A DNA stretch of 64,000 bases from an uncultured Clostridia bacterium (GTDB taxonomy: Bacteria; Bacillota; Clostridia; TANB77; CAG-508). Below the pieces are notes generated by a model. It was not told the DNA's origin and did no database searches. It saw only the letters and a list, made by a program, of their open reading frames with translations. Numbering within the stretch: the stretch's first letter is position 1; every line of letters begins with the position of its first letter. The position numbers were made by a program, and so were the translations under genes. Where the stretch lies: assembly GCA_934121905.1 (NCBI GenBank), contig CAKOVI010000003.1, positions 66,361 through 130,360 of the forward strand, in the 5' to 3' direction. Below are positions 55,982 to 64,000 of the stretch, piece after piece.

Positions 55982-56737
55982 CTACTTTTTCTTTTCTTGC
56001 ATATGATAACAAACCTTTGCAACAATAAAATTCGGAGTAATTTTAGCCATAAATTTAGCGCATTTTATCATAAAACCAGGAACAATATTAAACTTTCCCT
56101 TCAAAAAATTTTTAACAGCATATTTTGCAACATATTCGCTAGATTTAGAACTCAAATTAAATTTAACACCTGCAACATTGTTAAAATTAGTATTTACAGG
56201 TCCTGGTTGCAATACACTGATTTTTACTTTAGATTTCTTTTTATTTAGCTCTTCCCTTATTCCCTCTGATAATCTTAAAACATATGCTTTTGATGAATAA
56301 TATGCACACATAAGTGGTCCTGGCATACTTCCTGCAATTGAAGATACATTTAAAATTTTTCCGCTATTTTTTTCTACCATATCTTTTAAATATAATTTAG
56401 TTAAAATATGTACAGCAATTATATTTGTTTTTATTAAATTCAATTCTTTCTGCAAATCTGTTTTATTAAATTCTCCAAATACCCCGAAACCTGCATTGTT
56501 TACTAATATATCTATATCTTTGTTTTCTTCATATAGACTTATGCAATTTTCTTCTTCTGACAAATCTTTGACAACAATTTTTACATTTACATTATATTTT
56601 ACTTCTAATTCTGTTTTTAGTTCATTCAATCTTTTTTCATCTCTTGCAACAACTATTAAATCATAGTGTCTTTCAGCGAATTCTCTTGCCATATCTCTTC
56701 CAATTCCAGAAGATGCTCCTGTTATTAATACTTTCAT
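55982..56737 (-). CDS. Short-chain dehydrogenase/reductase
   Basis: 251 residues; SDR with cofactor motif TGASSGIG at residues 6-13, structural NNAG (VNNAGFGVFGEF), and catalytic Ser-Tyr-Lys in NVSSIAG and YYSSKAYV. The substrate is unknown. ATG at 56737 follows AAAGGAG; the upstream frame to 56761 is not used. It is the last gene of the leftward sugar cluster, 43 bases after the transketolase-half gene; that gap holds a decayed REP-like stretch (CAATTTGGACTGTTG). Confidence 0.9.
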   Translation of the reverse strand: MKVLITGASSGIGRDMAREFAERHYDLIVVARDEKRLNELKTELEVKYNVNVKIVVKDLSEEENCISLYEENKDIDILVNNAGFGVFGEFNKTDLQKELNLIKTNIIAVHILTKLYLKDMVEKNSGKILNVSSIAGSMPGPLMCAYYSSKAYVLRLSEGIREELNKKKSKVKISVLQPGPVNTNFNNVAGVKFNLSSKSSEYVAKYAVKNFLKGKFNIVPGFMIKCAKFMAKITPNFIVAKVCYHMQEKKK

Positions 56738-56780
56738 TTTCTTTCTCCTTTTGCATTGCACAATTTGGACTGTTGTTTTT

Positions 56781-57587
56781 TTATAACTCCCTCATAGCAA
56801 TTTCATATTGTTCTTGATTTGGTGCTTTTCCATGCCAACCTACTTGATTTTCCATAAAAGAAACCCCTTTTCCCTTAACGGTTTTAGCAATAATACAAGT
56901 AGGTTTACCTTTTGTATTTCTAGCTATTTTAAAGGCATTTTTTATTTCTTGAATATTATGTCCATCAATACAAATAACATTAAACCCAAAACTTTCAAAT
57001 TTTTTATCTATTGGATATGAACTCATAACTTCTTCTATTGTTCCATCAATTTGAAGATTGTTGTTGTCTACTATTACACACAAATTATCTAGTTTGTATT
57101 TATTTGATGCCATTGCAGCTTCCCAAACTTGACCTTCTTCTATTTCGCCATCTCCTAAGATACAATAAACTCTATAATTTTTATTATCCAATTTTCCACT
57201 TATTGCTATACCATTAGAAACAGATAAACCTTGTCCAAGTGATCCTGAACTCATATCTACACCAGGTACATCATTCATATTTGGATGACCTTGTAGCTTG
57301 CTATTTATGTTTCTAAATCCTTTTAAGTCTTCTTTTTCAAAATATCCTCTTTCTGCTAATGCTCCATATAGTGCTGGTGAACAGTGTCCTTTTGACAATA
57401 TTAGTCTATCTCTATCTTCCCATGTTGGATTTTTTTCGTTTATGTTTAACTCATCAAAATATAGTACTGCCATTATATCTGCAATAGATAGTGATCCTCC
57501 TGGATGACCAGAACTTGCTCTATATACCTGTTCTACAATATCCTTTCTTATTTCTCTTGCTTTATTTTCAATTTCTTTATTATCCAT
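56781..57587 (-). CDS. Transketolase N-terminal (TPP-binding) subunit
   Basis: 268 residues: the N-terminal half of split transketolases. SSGHPGGSLSIADIMAVLYF and ILSKGHCSPALYGAL open the domain; the TPP motif GDGEIEEGQVWEAAMAS...DNLCVIVDNNN is complete. The C-terminal half, normally the next gene, is not in the window; the next gene is the SDR. In a glycan cluster such an orphan half may feed a sugar branch (for example heptose) with a partner elsewhere. AAAGGAATTG precedes the ATG. Confidence 0.93.
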   Translation of the reverse strand: MDNKEIENKAREIRKDIVEQVYRASSGHPGGSLSIADIMAVLYFDELNINEKNPTWEDRDRLILSKGHCSPALYGALAERGYFEKEDLKGFRNINSKLQGHPNMNDVPGVDMSSGSLGQGLSVSNGIAISGKLDNKNYRVYCILGDGEIEEGQVWEAAMASNKYKLDNLCVIVDNNNLQIDGTIEEVMSSYPIDKKFESFGFNVICIDGHNIQEIKNAFKIARNTKGKPTCIIAKTVKGKGVSFMENQVGWHGKAPNQEQYEIAMREL

Positions 57588-57647
57588 TTTTCAATTCCTT
57601 TCGAGAGATTTTTTATTATGCCCATTTCTTCTTGCTATACTTTTTAT

Positions 57648-58334
57648 TTACAAAATATCTATTTTTTGTATTTTTTTATAGTCTTCCGGAATCCCGATAT
57701 CTATAAATTCTCCTTCATATATGAATAGACCAATCTTATCTTTAGATACATATTTATTTAAATAGTCTATTTCTATTGAAAAGCTTTTTTTATTTATTTT
57801 GTTTTTGAATATATTCTTGTTTATTATATATATTCCTGTATTCATATACCCTTTTTTTACATATTTCTTTTCTTCAAATTTTATAATTCTATCTTTTTTA
57901 AATTTGACTACTCCAAACCTGTCAAAATCATTCATCTCTTTAATTGCTATTGTCATTAAAGCTTCTAAACTTTCATGTTTTTTATACATTTCATTTAAAT
58001 CTACTCTTGCTAATACATCTCCGTTCATTACAATGATATTTTCTTCTTTGCATTTTTCTAGTGCTTTTTTTATTGCTCCTCCTGTACCTAATGGCTCATC
58101 TTCTTCTGAATATTTTAATTCTATTTTTCCGTATTTATTTCCGAAATATTTTTTTATATATTCTTTTTTATATCCTACTGCTAAAATTACTTTATCTATA
58201 TCAAATGTGTTTAGCCATTGTAATGTGGTTTCTAAAAAAGGCTTTCCTTTTACTTTTGCCATTGTTTTTGGAATTTTTTTTATTATACTTTGTAATCTAT
58301 TCCCTTTTCCCCCACTTAAAATTATTGCTTCCAT
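57648..58334 (-). CDS. Sugar-phosphate nucleotidyltransferase (HddC-like)
   Basis: 228 residues. The nucleotide-binding signature LSGGKGNRLQSIIKKIPKTM is at residues 6-25, NGDVLARVD carries the metal-binding Asp, and GTGGAI lies in the sugar-binding region. Closest in appearance to D,D-heptose-1-phosphate guanylyltransferases and to mannose-1-phosphate guanylyltransferases; the exact sugar is not fixed. GAAGGAAAG precedes the ATG. It overlaps the GT2 gene by 13 bases. Confidence 0.85.
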   Translation of the reverse strand: MEAIILSGGKGNRLQSIIKKIPKTMAKVKGKPFLETTLQWLNTFDIDKVILAVGYKKEYIKKYFGNKYGKIELKYSEEDEPLGTGGAIKKALEKCKEENIIVMNGDVLARVDLNEMYKKHESLEALMTIAIKEMNDFDRFGVVKFKKDRIIKFEEKKYVKKGYMNTGIYIINKNIFKNKINKKSFSIEIDYLNKYVSKDKIGLFIYEGEFIDIGIPEDYKKIQKIDIL

Positions 58335-59209
58335 CTTTCCTTCTTTCTTTTCTTATTATCGCTTTTAAGAATTCCTACTATTTTCCCTTTTAAACTATAA
58401 TAGTTATATCTTATCTTCTTCGCATTTATTGTTATAATTCCATATATAATACAAAAAATATTTTTACTAATTTTTATAATTAAATATAATATTGCTGGAT
58501 ATATTTTTTTATATTTTATAATGTGCTTATATGCCATACCTCCAAATCCAATCCCATAACTATATGCTCTTTTTATATTTTCCTCTTCTTTTTTATTTGG
58601 ATGAAAGAAAAAGTTTTCTGCTATATATTGTAAATTGTAATTTTTATATAATAATCTACAAACTAAGTCTGCTCCTTCTTCTGCTCCAAAATATGTTCCT
58701 ACTCCTAAATTTTCGTCAAACATTTCTATTTCTTTAAATATTTTTAATTTTATAAACATGCTTGTTTCAATTGTTGTTCTATATATATTACTTTTTTTTA
58801 CTTTCCCACTACTTTTTTTAAAATATAGAATGTCCTTTTTATTTTCTAAGTCTTTTACCTTTCCAAATAGTGCATCAATATTATTATTTATTGTGAATAT
58901 TTCATTTACTTTTTTTAAGGTATCTTTTTCATATATACAGTCATCATCTGGAAAGTTTATAATTTCTCCCTTGGCTTTTTGAGCTCCATAGTTTCTCGCT
59001 TTTGATGCTCCTTTAAAATTAACTTTATAATGCTTTATTGTGAAAACCTGTTTATATTTTTTTACTATCTCTGTTAAACGATCATCTTGGTTTTGGTCAA
59101 CTATTATAACTTCAAACTTTTTATAATTTTGCTGTTTTATGGATTCTAATAATTTTTCTAATTCTTTTTCTCTACCTATAGTTGGTATTACAATGGAAAA
59201 TGTTTTCAT
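58322..59209 (-). CDS. Glycosyltransferase family 2
   Basis: 295 residues; GT-A fold. FSIVIPTIGREKELEKLLESI is the N-terminal strand, VDQNQDD and NFPDDDCIYEKDTL contain the DxD region, and a long C-terminal segment has one or two hydrophobic stretches (ILYLIIKISKNIFCIIYGI) suggesting membrane attachment. ATGA overlap with the GT4 gene, so translation is coupled. It adds a sugar to a glycan built on the membrane; the donor is unknown. Confidence 0.88.
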   Translation of the reverse strand: MKTFSIVIPTIGREKELEKLLESIKQQNYKKFEVIIVDQNQDDRLTEIVKKYKQVFTIKHYKVNFKGASKARNYGAQKAKGEIINFPDDDCIYEKDTLKKVNEIFTINNNIDALFGKVKDLENKKDILYFKKSSGKVKKSNIYRTTIETSMFIKLKIFKEIEMFDENLGVGTYFGAEEGADLVCRLLYKNYNLQYIAENFFFHPNKKEEENIKRAYSYGIGFGGMAYKHIIKYKKIYPAILYLIIKISKNIFCIIYGIITINAKKIRYNYYSLKGKIVGILKSDNKKRKKERWKQ

Positions 59210-60297
59210 TTACTAATTCCTTTAATAATTTCTTTCATTCTTTTTTTGAAATTTTCTTCATTAAAAATTTGAGCTTTTTTTCTGATTTCGTTGGCATCAA
59301 ATTTTTCATATTTGCTTTCCATCTCAATTATCGCTTTTTTTAATGCTTCTTTTGTTTGTTCTTTTACTAATATTCCTGTTTTGTTTTCTTCTACTATTTC
59401 TGATGCTCCTCCTTTATAATATGCAATTATTGGTTTTCCACAGGCTTCTGCTTCTGCCATTACCATTCCAAAATCTTCTTCTGCCATAAATACAAATGCT
59501 TTGCATTCTTCATAACACTTTTTTAGTTCCTCTATTTTTAGATCTTGTTTAAATGTAATATTTTTTTTGGCAATCTTTTTTATTTTATTTTTTTCTGGTC
59601 CTTTTCCTACAACTAACAACGGAATATTTAGCTCATTAAATGCTTCTATTATTATATTAACTTTTTTATATTTTACAAATCTTGTTACTAATAAATAATA
59701 TTCTGGTTTTTTATTTTGTTTATCATTTTTAGCATAATATATGTTGTCTATTGCTGGATATATTACTTCTGCTTCCCTATTGTAATGTTTTTTTATTCTT
59801 TTGGCTACATTTTGTGAATTGGCAATATACATATCAACTCTACTTGATGTTATATAATCCCAAATTCTTAGTTTTTGCATCATTTTTGCTATAATATATT
59901 TTTTTATGATATTTCCTTGGTTATATTCCCAATACATATCCCAGGCATATCTCATTGGTGTATGGCAATAACAAATATGTGTTGTTTCTGTACTTATATT
60001 TATTCCTTTTGCACAACATGAAGATGAACTTATTACAATATCATACTCTTTTAAGTTGAATTGTTCTATTGCTAATGGCATTAGTGGTAAAAAATATCTA
60101 TATTTTTTTACTCCAAATGGTATTTTTTGTATAAATGATGTTCTTATTTCTATTCCCTTAAAATATTTTTCCATGTTTTTTTTGTCATATACTAGTGTAT
60201 ATATTGGTGCATCCGGAAATATTTCATGTAATTTTAAAAGTACTTTTTCCGCTCCTCCCAAATTTGTTATCCAATCATGTACTATGGCTATTTTCAT
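59206..60297 (-). CDS. Glycosyltransferase family 4
   Basis: 363 residues; GT-B fold. IAIVHDWITNLGGAEKVLLKL opens the acceptor domain, and the C-terminal EX7E region is AFVFMAEEDFGMVMAEAEACGKP with KGGASEIVEENKTGIL. YCHTPMRYAWDMYWEYNQG is typical of mannosyl/rhamnosyl-transferases of this clan. ATG at 60297 follows GGAAGAAAG, inside the end of the polymerase gene (23-base overlap). Confidence 0.92.
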   Translation of the reverse strand: MKIAIVHDWITNLGGAEKVLLKLHEIFPDAPIYTLVYDKKNMEKYFKGIEIRTSFIQKIPFGVKKYRYFLPLMPLAIEQFNLKEYDIVISSSSCCAKGINISTETTHICYCHTPMRYAWDMYWEYNQGNIIKKYIIAKMMQKLRIWDYITSSRVDMYIANSQNVAKRIKKHYNREAEVIYPAIDNIYYAKNDKQNKKPEYYLLVTRFVKYKKVNIIIEAFNELNIPLLVVGKGPEKNKIKKIAKKNITFKQDLKIEELKKCYEECKAFVFMAEEDFGMVMAEAEACGKPIIAYYKGGASEIVEENKTGILVKEQTKEALKKAIIEMESKYEKFDANEIRKKAQIFNEENFKKRMKEIIKGISK

Positions 60298-62092
60298 GAT
60301 TCTTTCTTCCTTCCTTATGATTTTCTCTTCCACTTGAGATTATTCCTAATAGTAAAAACGTGTATATTAGTATATTCATAAACGATAAATCAAAATCTAT
60401 TATACTATGGATTAATATTGAGTTTAATGCTAAGCTTGTCCTTATTTCTTTATTTTTTTGTTTGTTTTCATATATTACAACAAGTATTAATATTGCTATA
60501 TATGCACAAAATCCTATTATTCCATTTTCTAAAAATATTTGCAATGGATAACTATGTACTTGTTTTGCTTCATAATCATAACTTCTTACTTCTTCATATT
60601 TATAATACCATCCATTTCCACCTATACCAGTAATTGGATTTTGTTTTATTAATTTTAAAGCATCTTTATAGAATGTTAATCTTTCTGTTACACTTACATT
60701 TTTCATGTTTAATGTTTTTATTTTATTTACTAAACTTGCTGGCAAATATTTGTAGTTCAATATATATTCTTTATCATTTATTTTTAAACTATTTATTTTT
60801 AGTCCTTTTTGCTCTTTTGGATTTTTGGTTTCAAATGTTAATTCAAAATATTTTGCTTTGGGATTTGATTCAAATTCTATTGTTTTTTCTCCTAAATACG
60901 TATTTATTTTTATTTCATGTTCATTTAAATCTTTATAATTCTCGTCTTTTTCCGATATCTTTATTATATAAATTTTTTTATTGTATAATGATTTTGCTTC
61001 TAAATTAAACTTGAATTTGTATTCTTTATTGGGTGTTATACCTTGTAGTATGTATTTTACTTTTTCTGTTTGACTTTCATTTGTGAACACTAGTAGTGGC
61101 TCTTTTAAAAATAAACCAATACATATAATACATGTTATTATCATTAAAGTTAATGCTAAAATTTTTTTATATTTTCTTATTTCTATCTCTTTGTTTTCTA
61201 TAAACTTTATTATTAAAATATTTATTGCTACAGATATAGTTGTTAGTTGTACTAACATTATTATTATACCTATATAATTTTTTACTTGGAAAAAGCTCGT
61301 AAATATTTTCATAAATATTATCGCAATAAATAGTGTTGATATTTCACTGATAAATATTGTTACTTTTGTTTTTGGTTCTTTTTGCATTTTTATGTACATA
61401 TAACTTATTGCTATTAATAATATATATATCGCTTTTGAATATGATAGTATTATGCAACATATAAATATAAAATTTATTGCTAAGCATACTATTTTATATT
61501 TGGATTTTTTAGTACAATTGTCTATATTTAATATTAATGCTACTAGTATGTTTAATGCAAAAGTGTTTGCATATCCAAAGTTTCCAATCATTCTATTGTC
61601 TGGATTTACTACTAATGGTATTCCTATATGATATAGCTTTTTTTGAAAAACTTTAAATGTCAAGTTATCTATTCCTATTATTGCTGATATTACTCCTGCT
61701 AGTATTAATGATATTTGAATATATTTTTTATTTTTCTCTTCTTCTTTTATTGCAATTCTTGTTATTATATATATCATTAATACTGTTATATATTTTATTC
61801 CTGAATATATGCTGTCTTGAACATTTATTGCGGTTTGGGCTATTATTGGTATGAATGTACTCATACATAAAATTAATACTGCTATATCTAAAGGATTTAT
61901 GTTTTCTTTTATATTTTTTAATTTCTTTTTTATTATTATTTTATAAATTATTACATATATTATAAAAATTGCTAATGTAATTATTGATATTATTTTTGTA
62001 TTTCCTTTTAATGGTGTTCCTACAATTACACTAGCAATTATTATTAATATACTTATTGATGTTATTAATATTTTATTTATTATTTTTTTCAT
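60275..62092 (-). CDS. O-antigen ligase/polymerase family membrane protein (Wzy_C type)
   Basis: 605 residues with about eleven membrane helices and a large extracytoplasmic loop (about 350-470). The motif block RLTFYKDALKLIKQNPITGI, GGNGW and HSYPLQIFLENGIIGF is the Wzy_C/WaaL signature; family members polymerise O-units, ligate them to lipid A, or glycosylate pilins (PglL/PilO). ATG at 62092 follows the stop of the pilin-like gene by only 2 bases (TAAAAATG), with no separate ribosome site, so it depends on coupling to that gene. Confidence 0.88.
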   Translation of the reverse strand: MKKIINKILITSISILIIIASVIVGTPLKGNTKIISIITLAIFIIYVIIYKIIIKKKLKNIKENINPLDIAVLILCMSTFIPIIAQTAINVQDSIYSGIKYITVLMIYIITRIAIKEEEKNKKYIQISLILAGVISAIIGIDNLTFKVFQKKLYHIGIPLVVNPDNRMIGNFGYANTFALNILVALILNIDNCTKKSKYKIVCLAINFIFICCIILSYSKAIYILLIAISYMYIKMQKEPKTKVTIFISEISTLFIAIIFMKIFTSFFQVKNYIGIIIMLVQLTTISVAINILIIKFIENKEIEIRKYKKILALTLMIITCIICIGLFLKEPLLVFTNESQTEKVKYILQGITPNKEYKFKFNLEAKSLYNKKIYIIKISEKDENYKDLNEHEIKINTYLGEKTIEFESNPKAKYFELTFETKNPKEQKGLKINSLKINDKEYILNYKYLPASLVNKIKTLNMKNVSVTERLTFYKDALKLIKQNPITGIGGNGWYYKYEEVRSYDYEAKQVHSYPLQIFLENGIIGFCAYIAILILVVIYENKQKNKEIRTSLALNSILIHSIIDFDLSFMNILIYTFLLLGIISSGRENHKEGRKNHENSHST

Positions 62093-62094
62093 TT

Positions 62095-63198
62095 TTATTT
62101 GTTCCAATATATTTTATTATTCTTTATATATGCATTCCAGTTTTCTACCCATGTTTCACTTGGCCCTGACGCCTCAAAATAAATTTTTGCGTTTGCATTT
62201 AACTCATGAAATACATAATCAATTGGTATATCTTTTACAGATGCTGGTATATACAAAGTTTTTAAGTTATTTTCCCATGCGCCAGTATTAGATTTCGAAC
62301 ATATTCCAGTGATATCATCAGATAAAATTAATGTTGTAACATTAGTGAATACAGCCATTCCTCCTCTTTCTAAGTTATATGTTAAATTGTTTCCTAAATT
62401 ATTTGGAACCTTAATAATATCTATTGGATAGATTTTATCTCTGCTATCATAATATGAGTTCCAATTTGCTAATTCAACTACACTATCATTTACATCAAAG
62501 TAACTTGCTTCTGTATCTGGTATCTCTACATTTACACTCAATATCTCACTTAACATCTCTCCTGTTGTATTATCTGAGTTTCTTTCTCCAGAAGGTAATT
62601 CGCATAAATTAAATAAGAATTTTCCTCCTTTGTATGCCCACCAATCAACCTCTGAGTTCTCATCTGATAAATCTAATATCTGGCCTTCTCCGTCAGGATT
62701 TATTATTCCTATTAAATTTGACTCATTATCACTTACATTTTTATATGCATTTACATCTGCAGATGTTATTTTTATGTGTACCTTGTTTTCTATTTCAACA
62801 TTTAGCCTTTTTGCTAAATTTCCTGATTCTGCATCTGTTATGTTTAATGATTCGTCAATATAATATACATCGTCATCAATTCCTACTATTATTCTGCTTC
62901 CATCATATTCTGCACTACTTACTCCATCATCTGTTTTGGTTTTAATTTCTTCTGCTAGTTCTTCTCCAATTTTAATTTCTGATCCTTTTTTGTATGCATC
63001 CATTTGTAAATCGGTTAATATTAGTCCTAGTTTTTCTTTTGAATTTGCTTTTTGGGTTTGTTCTTTTGCTTCTTTTGCTCTATTTAGTATACCATTTTGT
63101 CCCGTTAGCATTAAAATACTTACTCCTGCTAATATTAGTAATACTATTATAGTAACTACTAGTGCTATTAGTGTGATTCCTCTCGTGTTTTTCTTCAT
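62095..63198 (-). CDS. Prepilin-like protein with BspA-type LRR module, first gene of the glycan operon
   Basis: 367 residues. MKKNTRGITLIALVVTIIVL then LLILAGVSILML is the prepilin-like helix, a helical linker with KEAKEQTQKANSKEKLG follows, and the C-terminal half carries leucine-rich BspA-like strands (LILSDDITGI, LKTLYIPASVKDIP) ending NNKIYWNK. AAGGAGGAGGAG precedes the ATG. Its stop overlaps the start region of the O-antigen-ligase gene. Its C-terminal part is nearly the same as that of the gene at 63415, so the two are tandem duplicates. Confidence 0.85.
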   Translation of the reverse strand: MKKNTRGITLIALVVTIIVLLILAGVSILMLTGQNGILNRAKEAKEQTQKANSKEKLGLILTDLQMDAYKKGSEIKIGEELAEEIKTKTDDGVSSAEYDGSRIIVGIDDDVYYIDESLNITDAESGNLAKRLNVEIENKVHIKITSADVNAYKNVSDNESNLIGIINPDGEGQILDLSDENSEVDWWAYKGGKFLFNLCELPSGERNSDNTTGEMLSEILSVNVEIPDTEASYFDVNDSVVELANWNSYYDSRDKIYPIDIIKVPNNLGNNLTYNLERGGMAVFTNVTTLILSDDITGICSKSNTGAWENNLKTLYIPASVKDIPIDYVFHELNANAKIYFEASGPSETWVENWNAYIKNNKIYWNK

Positions 63199-63261
63199 CT
63201 TTCTCCTCCTCCTTATTTTCTATTAAGCTATCGGCTTAAGTAAATTGTATAAGTATGTGTC

Positions 63262-63285
63262 AAGTGTTTGTTGGCAACCACACTT
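63262..63285 (-). promoter_or_regulatory. Hairpin in the leader of the glycan operon
   Basis: AAGTGT pairs with ACACTT, with GTT/AAC inside, in the roughly 170-base untranslated leader; a further TTAAGC/GCTTAA hairpin lies at about 63224-63240. Neither has a terminator T run. Confidence 0.4.
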
Positions 63286-63374
63286 CTTGTTGTTTTTTCG
63301 GTGCTTATAATCACTCAAAGTCAAAAAATATTTTTAATTTTTTAATAATACATACTAAATTTTTTATCAAAATT

Positions 63375-63404
63375 ATTATATAGTTTTTTTGAAATCTTTG
63401 TCAA
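63375..63404 (-). promoter_or_regulatory. Consensus sigma-A promoter of the pilin/glycan operon
   Basis: Minus-strand perfect TTGACA (63399-63404) and TATAAT (63375-63380) with an 18-base spacer, immediately after the stop of the upstream pilin-like gene. Confidence 0.8.
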
Positions 63405-63414
63405 GTTATTATTT

Positions 63415-64000
63415 CTATTTGTTCCAATATATTCTATCATTTTCTATTCCGGAATTCCAGTTTTCTCCCCATGTTGCACTTGGCCCTGACGCTTCAAAAT
63501 AAATTTTCGCGTTTGTACTTAAATTATAAAATACATCATCATTTGGTATATCTTTTACAGAGGCTGGTATATACAAAGTTTTTAATTCATCGTTTGTTCC
63601 ATATCCACCGCTTCTACGTAATTTAGTTATATTATTAGATAGAATTACTGTTGTAATATTATCGAATAAGCTTATTCCTCCATATGTTAAGTCATATGTC
63701 AAATTGTTTCCTAAATTATTTGGTACTTTAATGATATCTACTGGATATATTCTATTTCCGCTGTTATAATATGAGTAAAAATTTGCTAATCTAGCTATGC
63801 TATTACCATCTACGTCAAAGTAACTTGCTTCTGTATCTGGTATCTCCACATTTACACTTAACACATCACTTGATATCTCTCCCGTTATATTATCTGGGTT
63901 TCCTTCTTCATATTGTAATTCGTATAAATTAAATAAGAATTTTCCTCCTTTGTATGCCCACCAATCAACCTCTGAGTTCTCATCTGATAAATCTAATATC
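63415..64000 (-). CDS. Second prepilin-like/LRR protein, 5' end beyond window edge
   Basis: 195 codons are visible and the frame is open at base 64000. The segment ILDLSDENSEVDWWAYKGGK and SVNVEIPDTEASYFDV matches the gene at 62095 closely, then LTTVILSNNITKLRRSGGYG-like LRR strands and the ending ENDRIYWNK. A GTG at 63864 would give a 149-residue product, but the similarity continues upstream past it, so the gene is longer. It ends 11 bases before the next gene's promoter. Confidence 0.8.
   Translation of the reverse strand, partial: ILDLSDENSEVDWWAYKGGKFLFNLYELQYEEGNPDNITGEISSDVLSVNVEIPDTEASYFDVDGNSIARLANFYSYYNSGNRIYPVDIIKVPNNLGNNLTYDLTYGGISLFDNITTVILSNNITKLRRSGGYGTNDELKTLYIPASVKDIPNDDVFYNLSTNAKIYFEASGPSATWGENWNSGIENDRIYWNK

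Overview
ORGANISM. The window is very AT-rich and reads as a low-GC, spore-forming Firmicute of the class Clostridia, probably an uncultured gut anaerobe (inference). The support is spoIVA, spoVM, spoVT and ytfJ/gerW; remA with rpoZ; a glmS ribozyme; consensus sigma-A promoters; strong AGGAGG ribosome sites; TTG/GTG starts; and several proteins with the prepilin-like N-terminus GITLIALVVTIIV. CGG is nearly absent as a codon.

LAYOUT. 1-7 kb: typA (cut by the left edge), a nucleotidyltransferase, a Nudix hydrolase and addA. 7-9.4 kb: accessory small genes, each with its own promoter and terminator, including a paralogous pair and a GC-richer membrane gene. 9.5-16.3 kb: uvrC, hpt, glmS with its ribozyme, a RAYT transposase flanked by REP-like repeats, and a frameshifted methionine gamma-lyase-like gene. 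16.5-24.2 kb: rpoC and rpoB. 24-30 kb: a pilin-like protein, spoVT, a radical SAM protein, a cytidylate-kinase-like protein, rpoZ, remA and tRNA-Glu. 30-35 kb: spoVM, nth (frameshifted), ytfJ, DUF2953, rnpB and murD (frameshifted). 35-44 kb: recN, ylmH, a U32 peptidase and a nucleoside kinase. 44-52 kb: a von Willebrand A surface protein, spoIVA, asnS and lysS. 52-56 kb: a VOC protein, an MBL-fold protein, tRNA-Thr, a membrane fusion protein, tsaE-tsaB-rimI (rimI frameshifted). 56-64 kb: a tightly overlapping leftward operon that begins with a prepilin-like LRR protein, continues with an O-antigen-ligase/Wzy-like protein and sugar enzymes, and has a second tandem pilin-like gene entering from the right edge.

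MAIN OBSERVATION. Four conserved genes (a methionine gamma-lyase-like gene, nth, murD, rimI) are each split by one extra base. In all four the extra base is a C directly before a conserved glycine codon GGA or GGT, so the original frame reads CGG at the break and meets a stop 2 to 11 codons later. By eye I found no other in-frame CGG in the conserved genes of the window (roughly 17,000 codons). murD is expected to be essential. This points to site-specific +1 frameshifting, or four-base decoding of CGGN as glycine, rather than random decay. In-frame CGG that must be read through occurs in accessory genes only: the nucleotidyltransferase, the pair at 7.8-8.8 kb, the 8.8-9.4 kb gene, the REP-derived tail of the RAYT, and a small gene at 41.4 kb.

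SECOND OBSERVATION. A REP-like palindrome family with core GGGACGGTTC or GGACCGGTTC recurs about ten times, mostly at stop codons. It flanks and partly encodes the end of the RAYT, sits inside the addA coding sequence, and sits in the glmS ribozyme leader.
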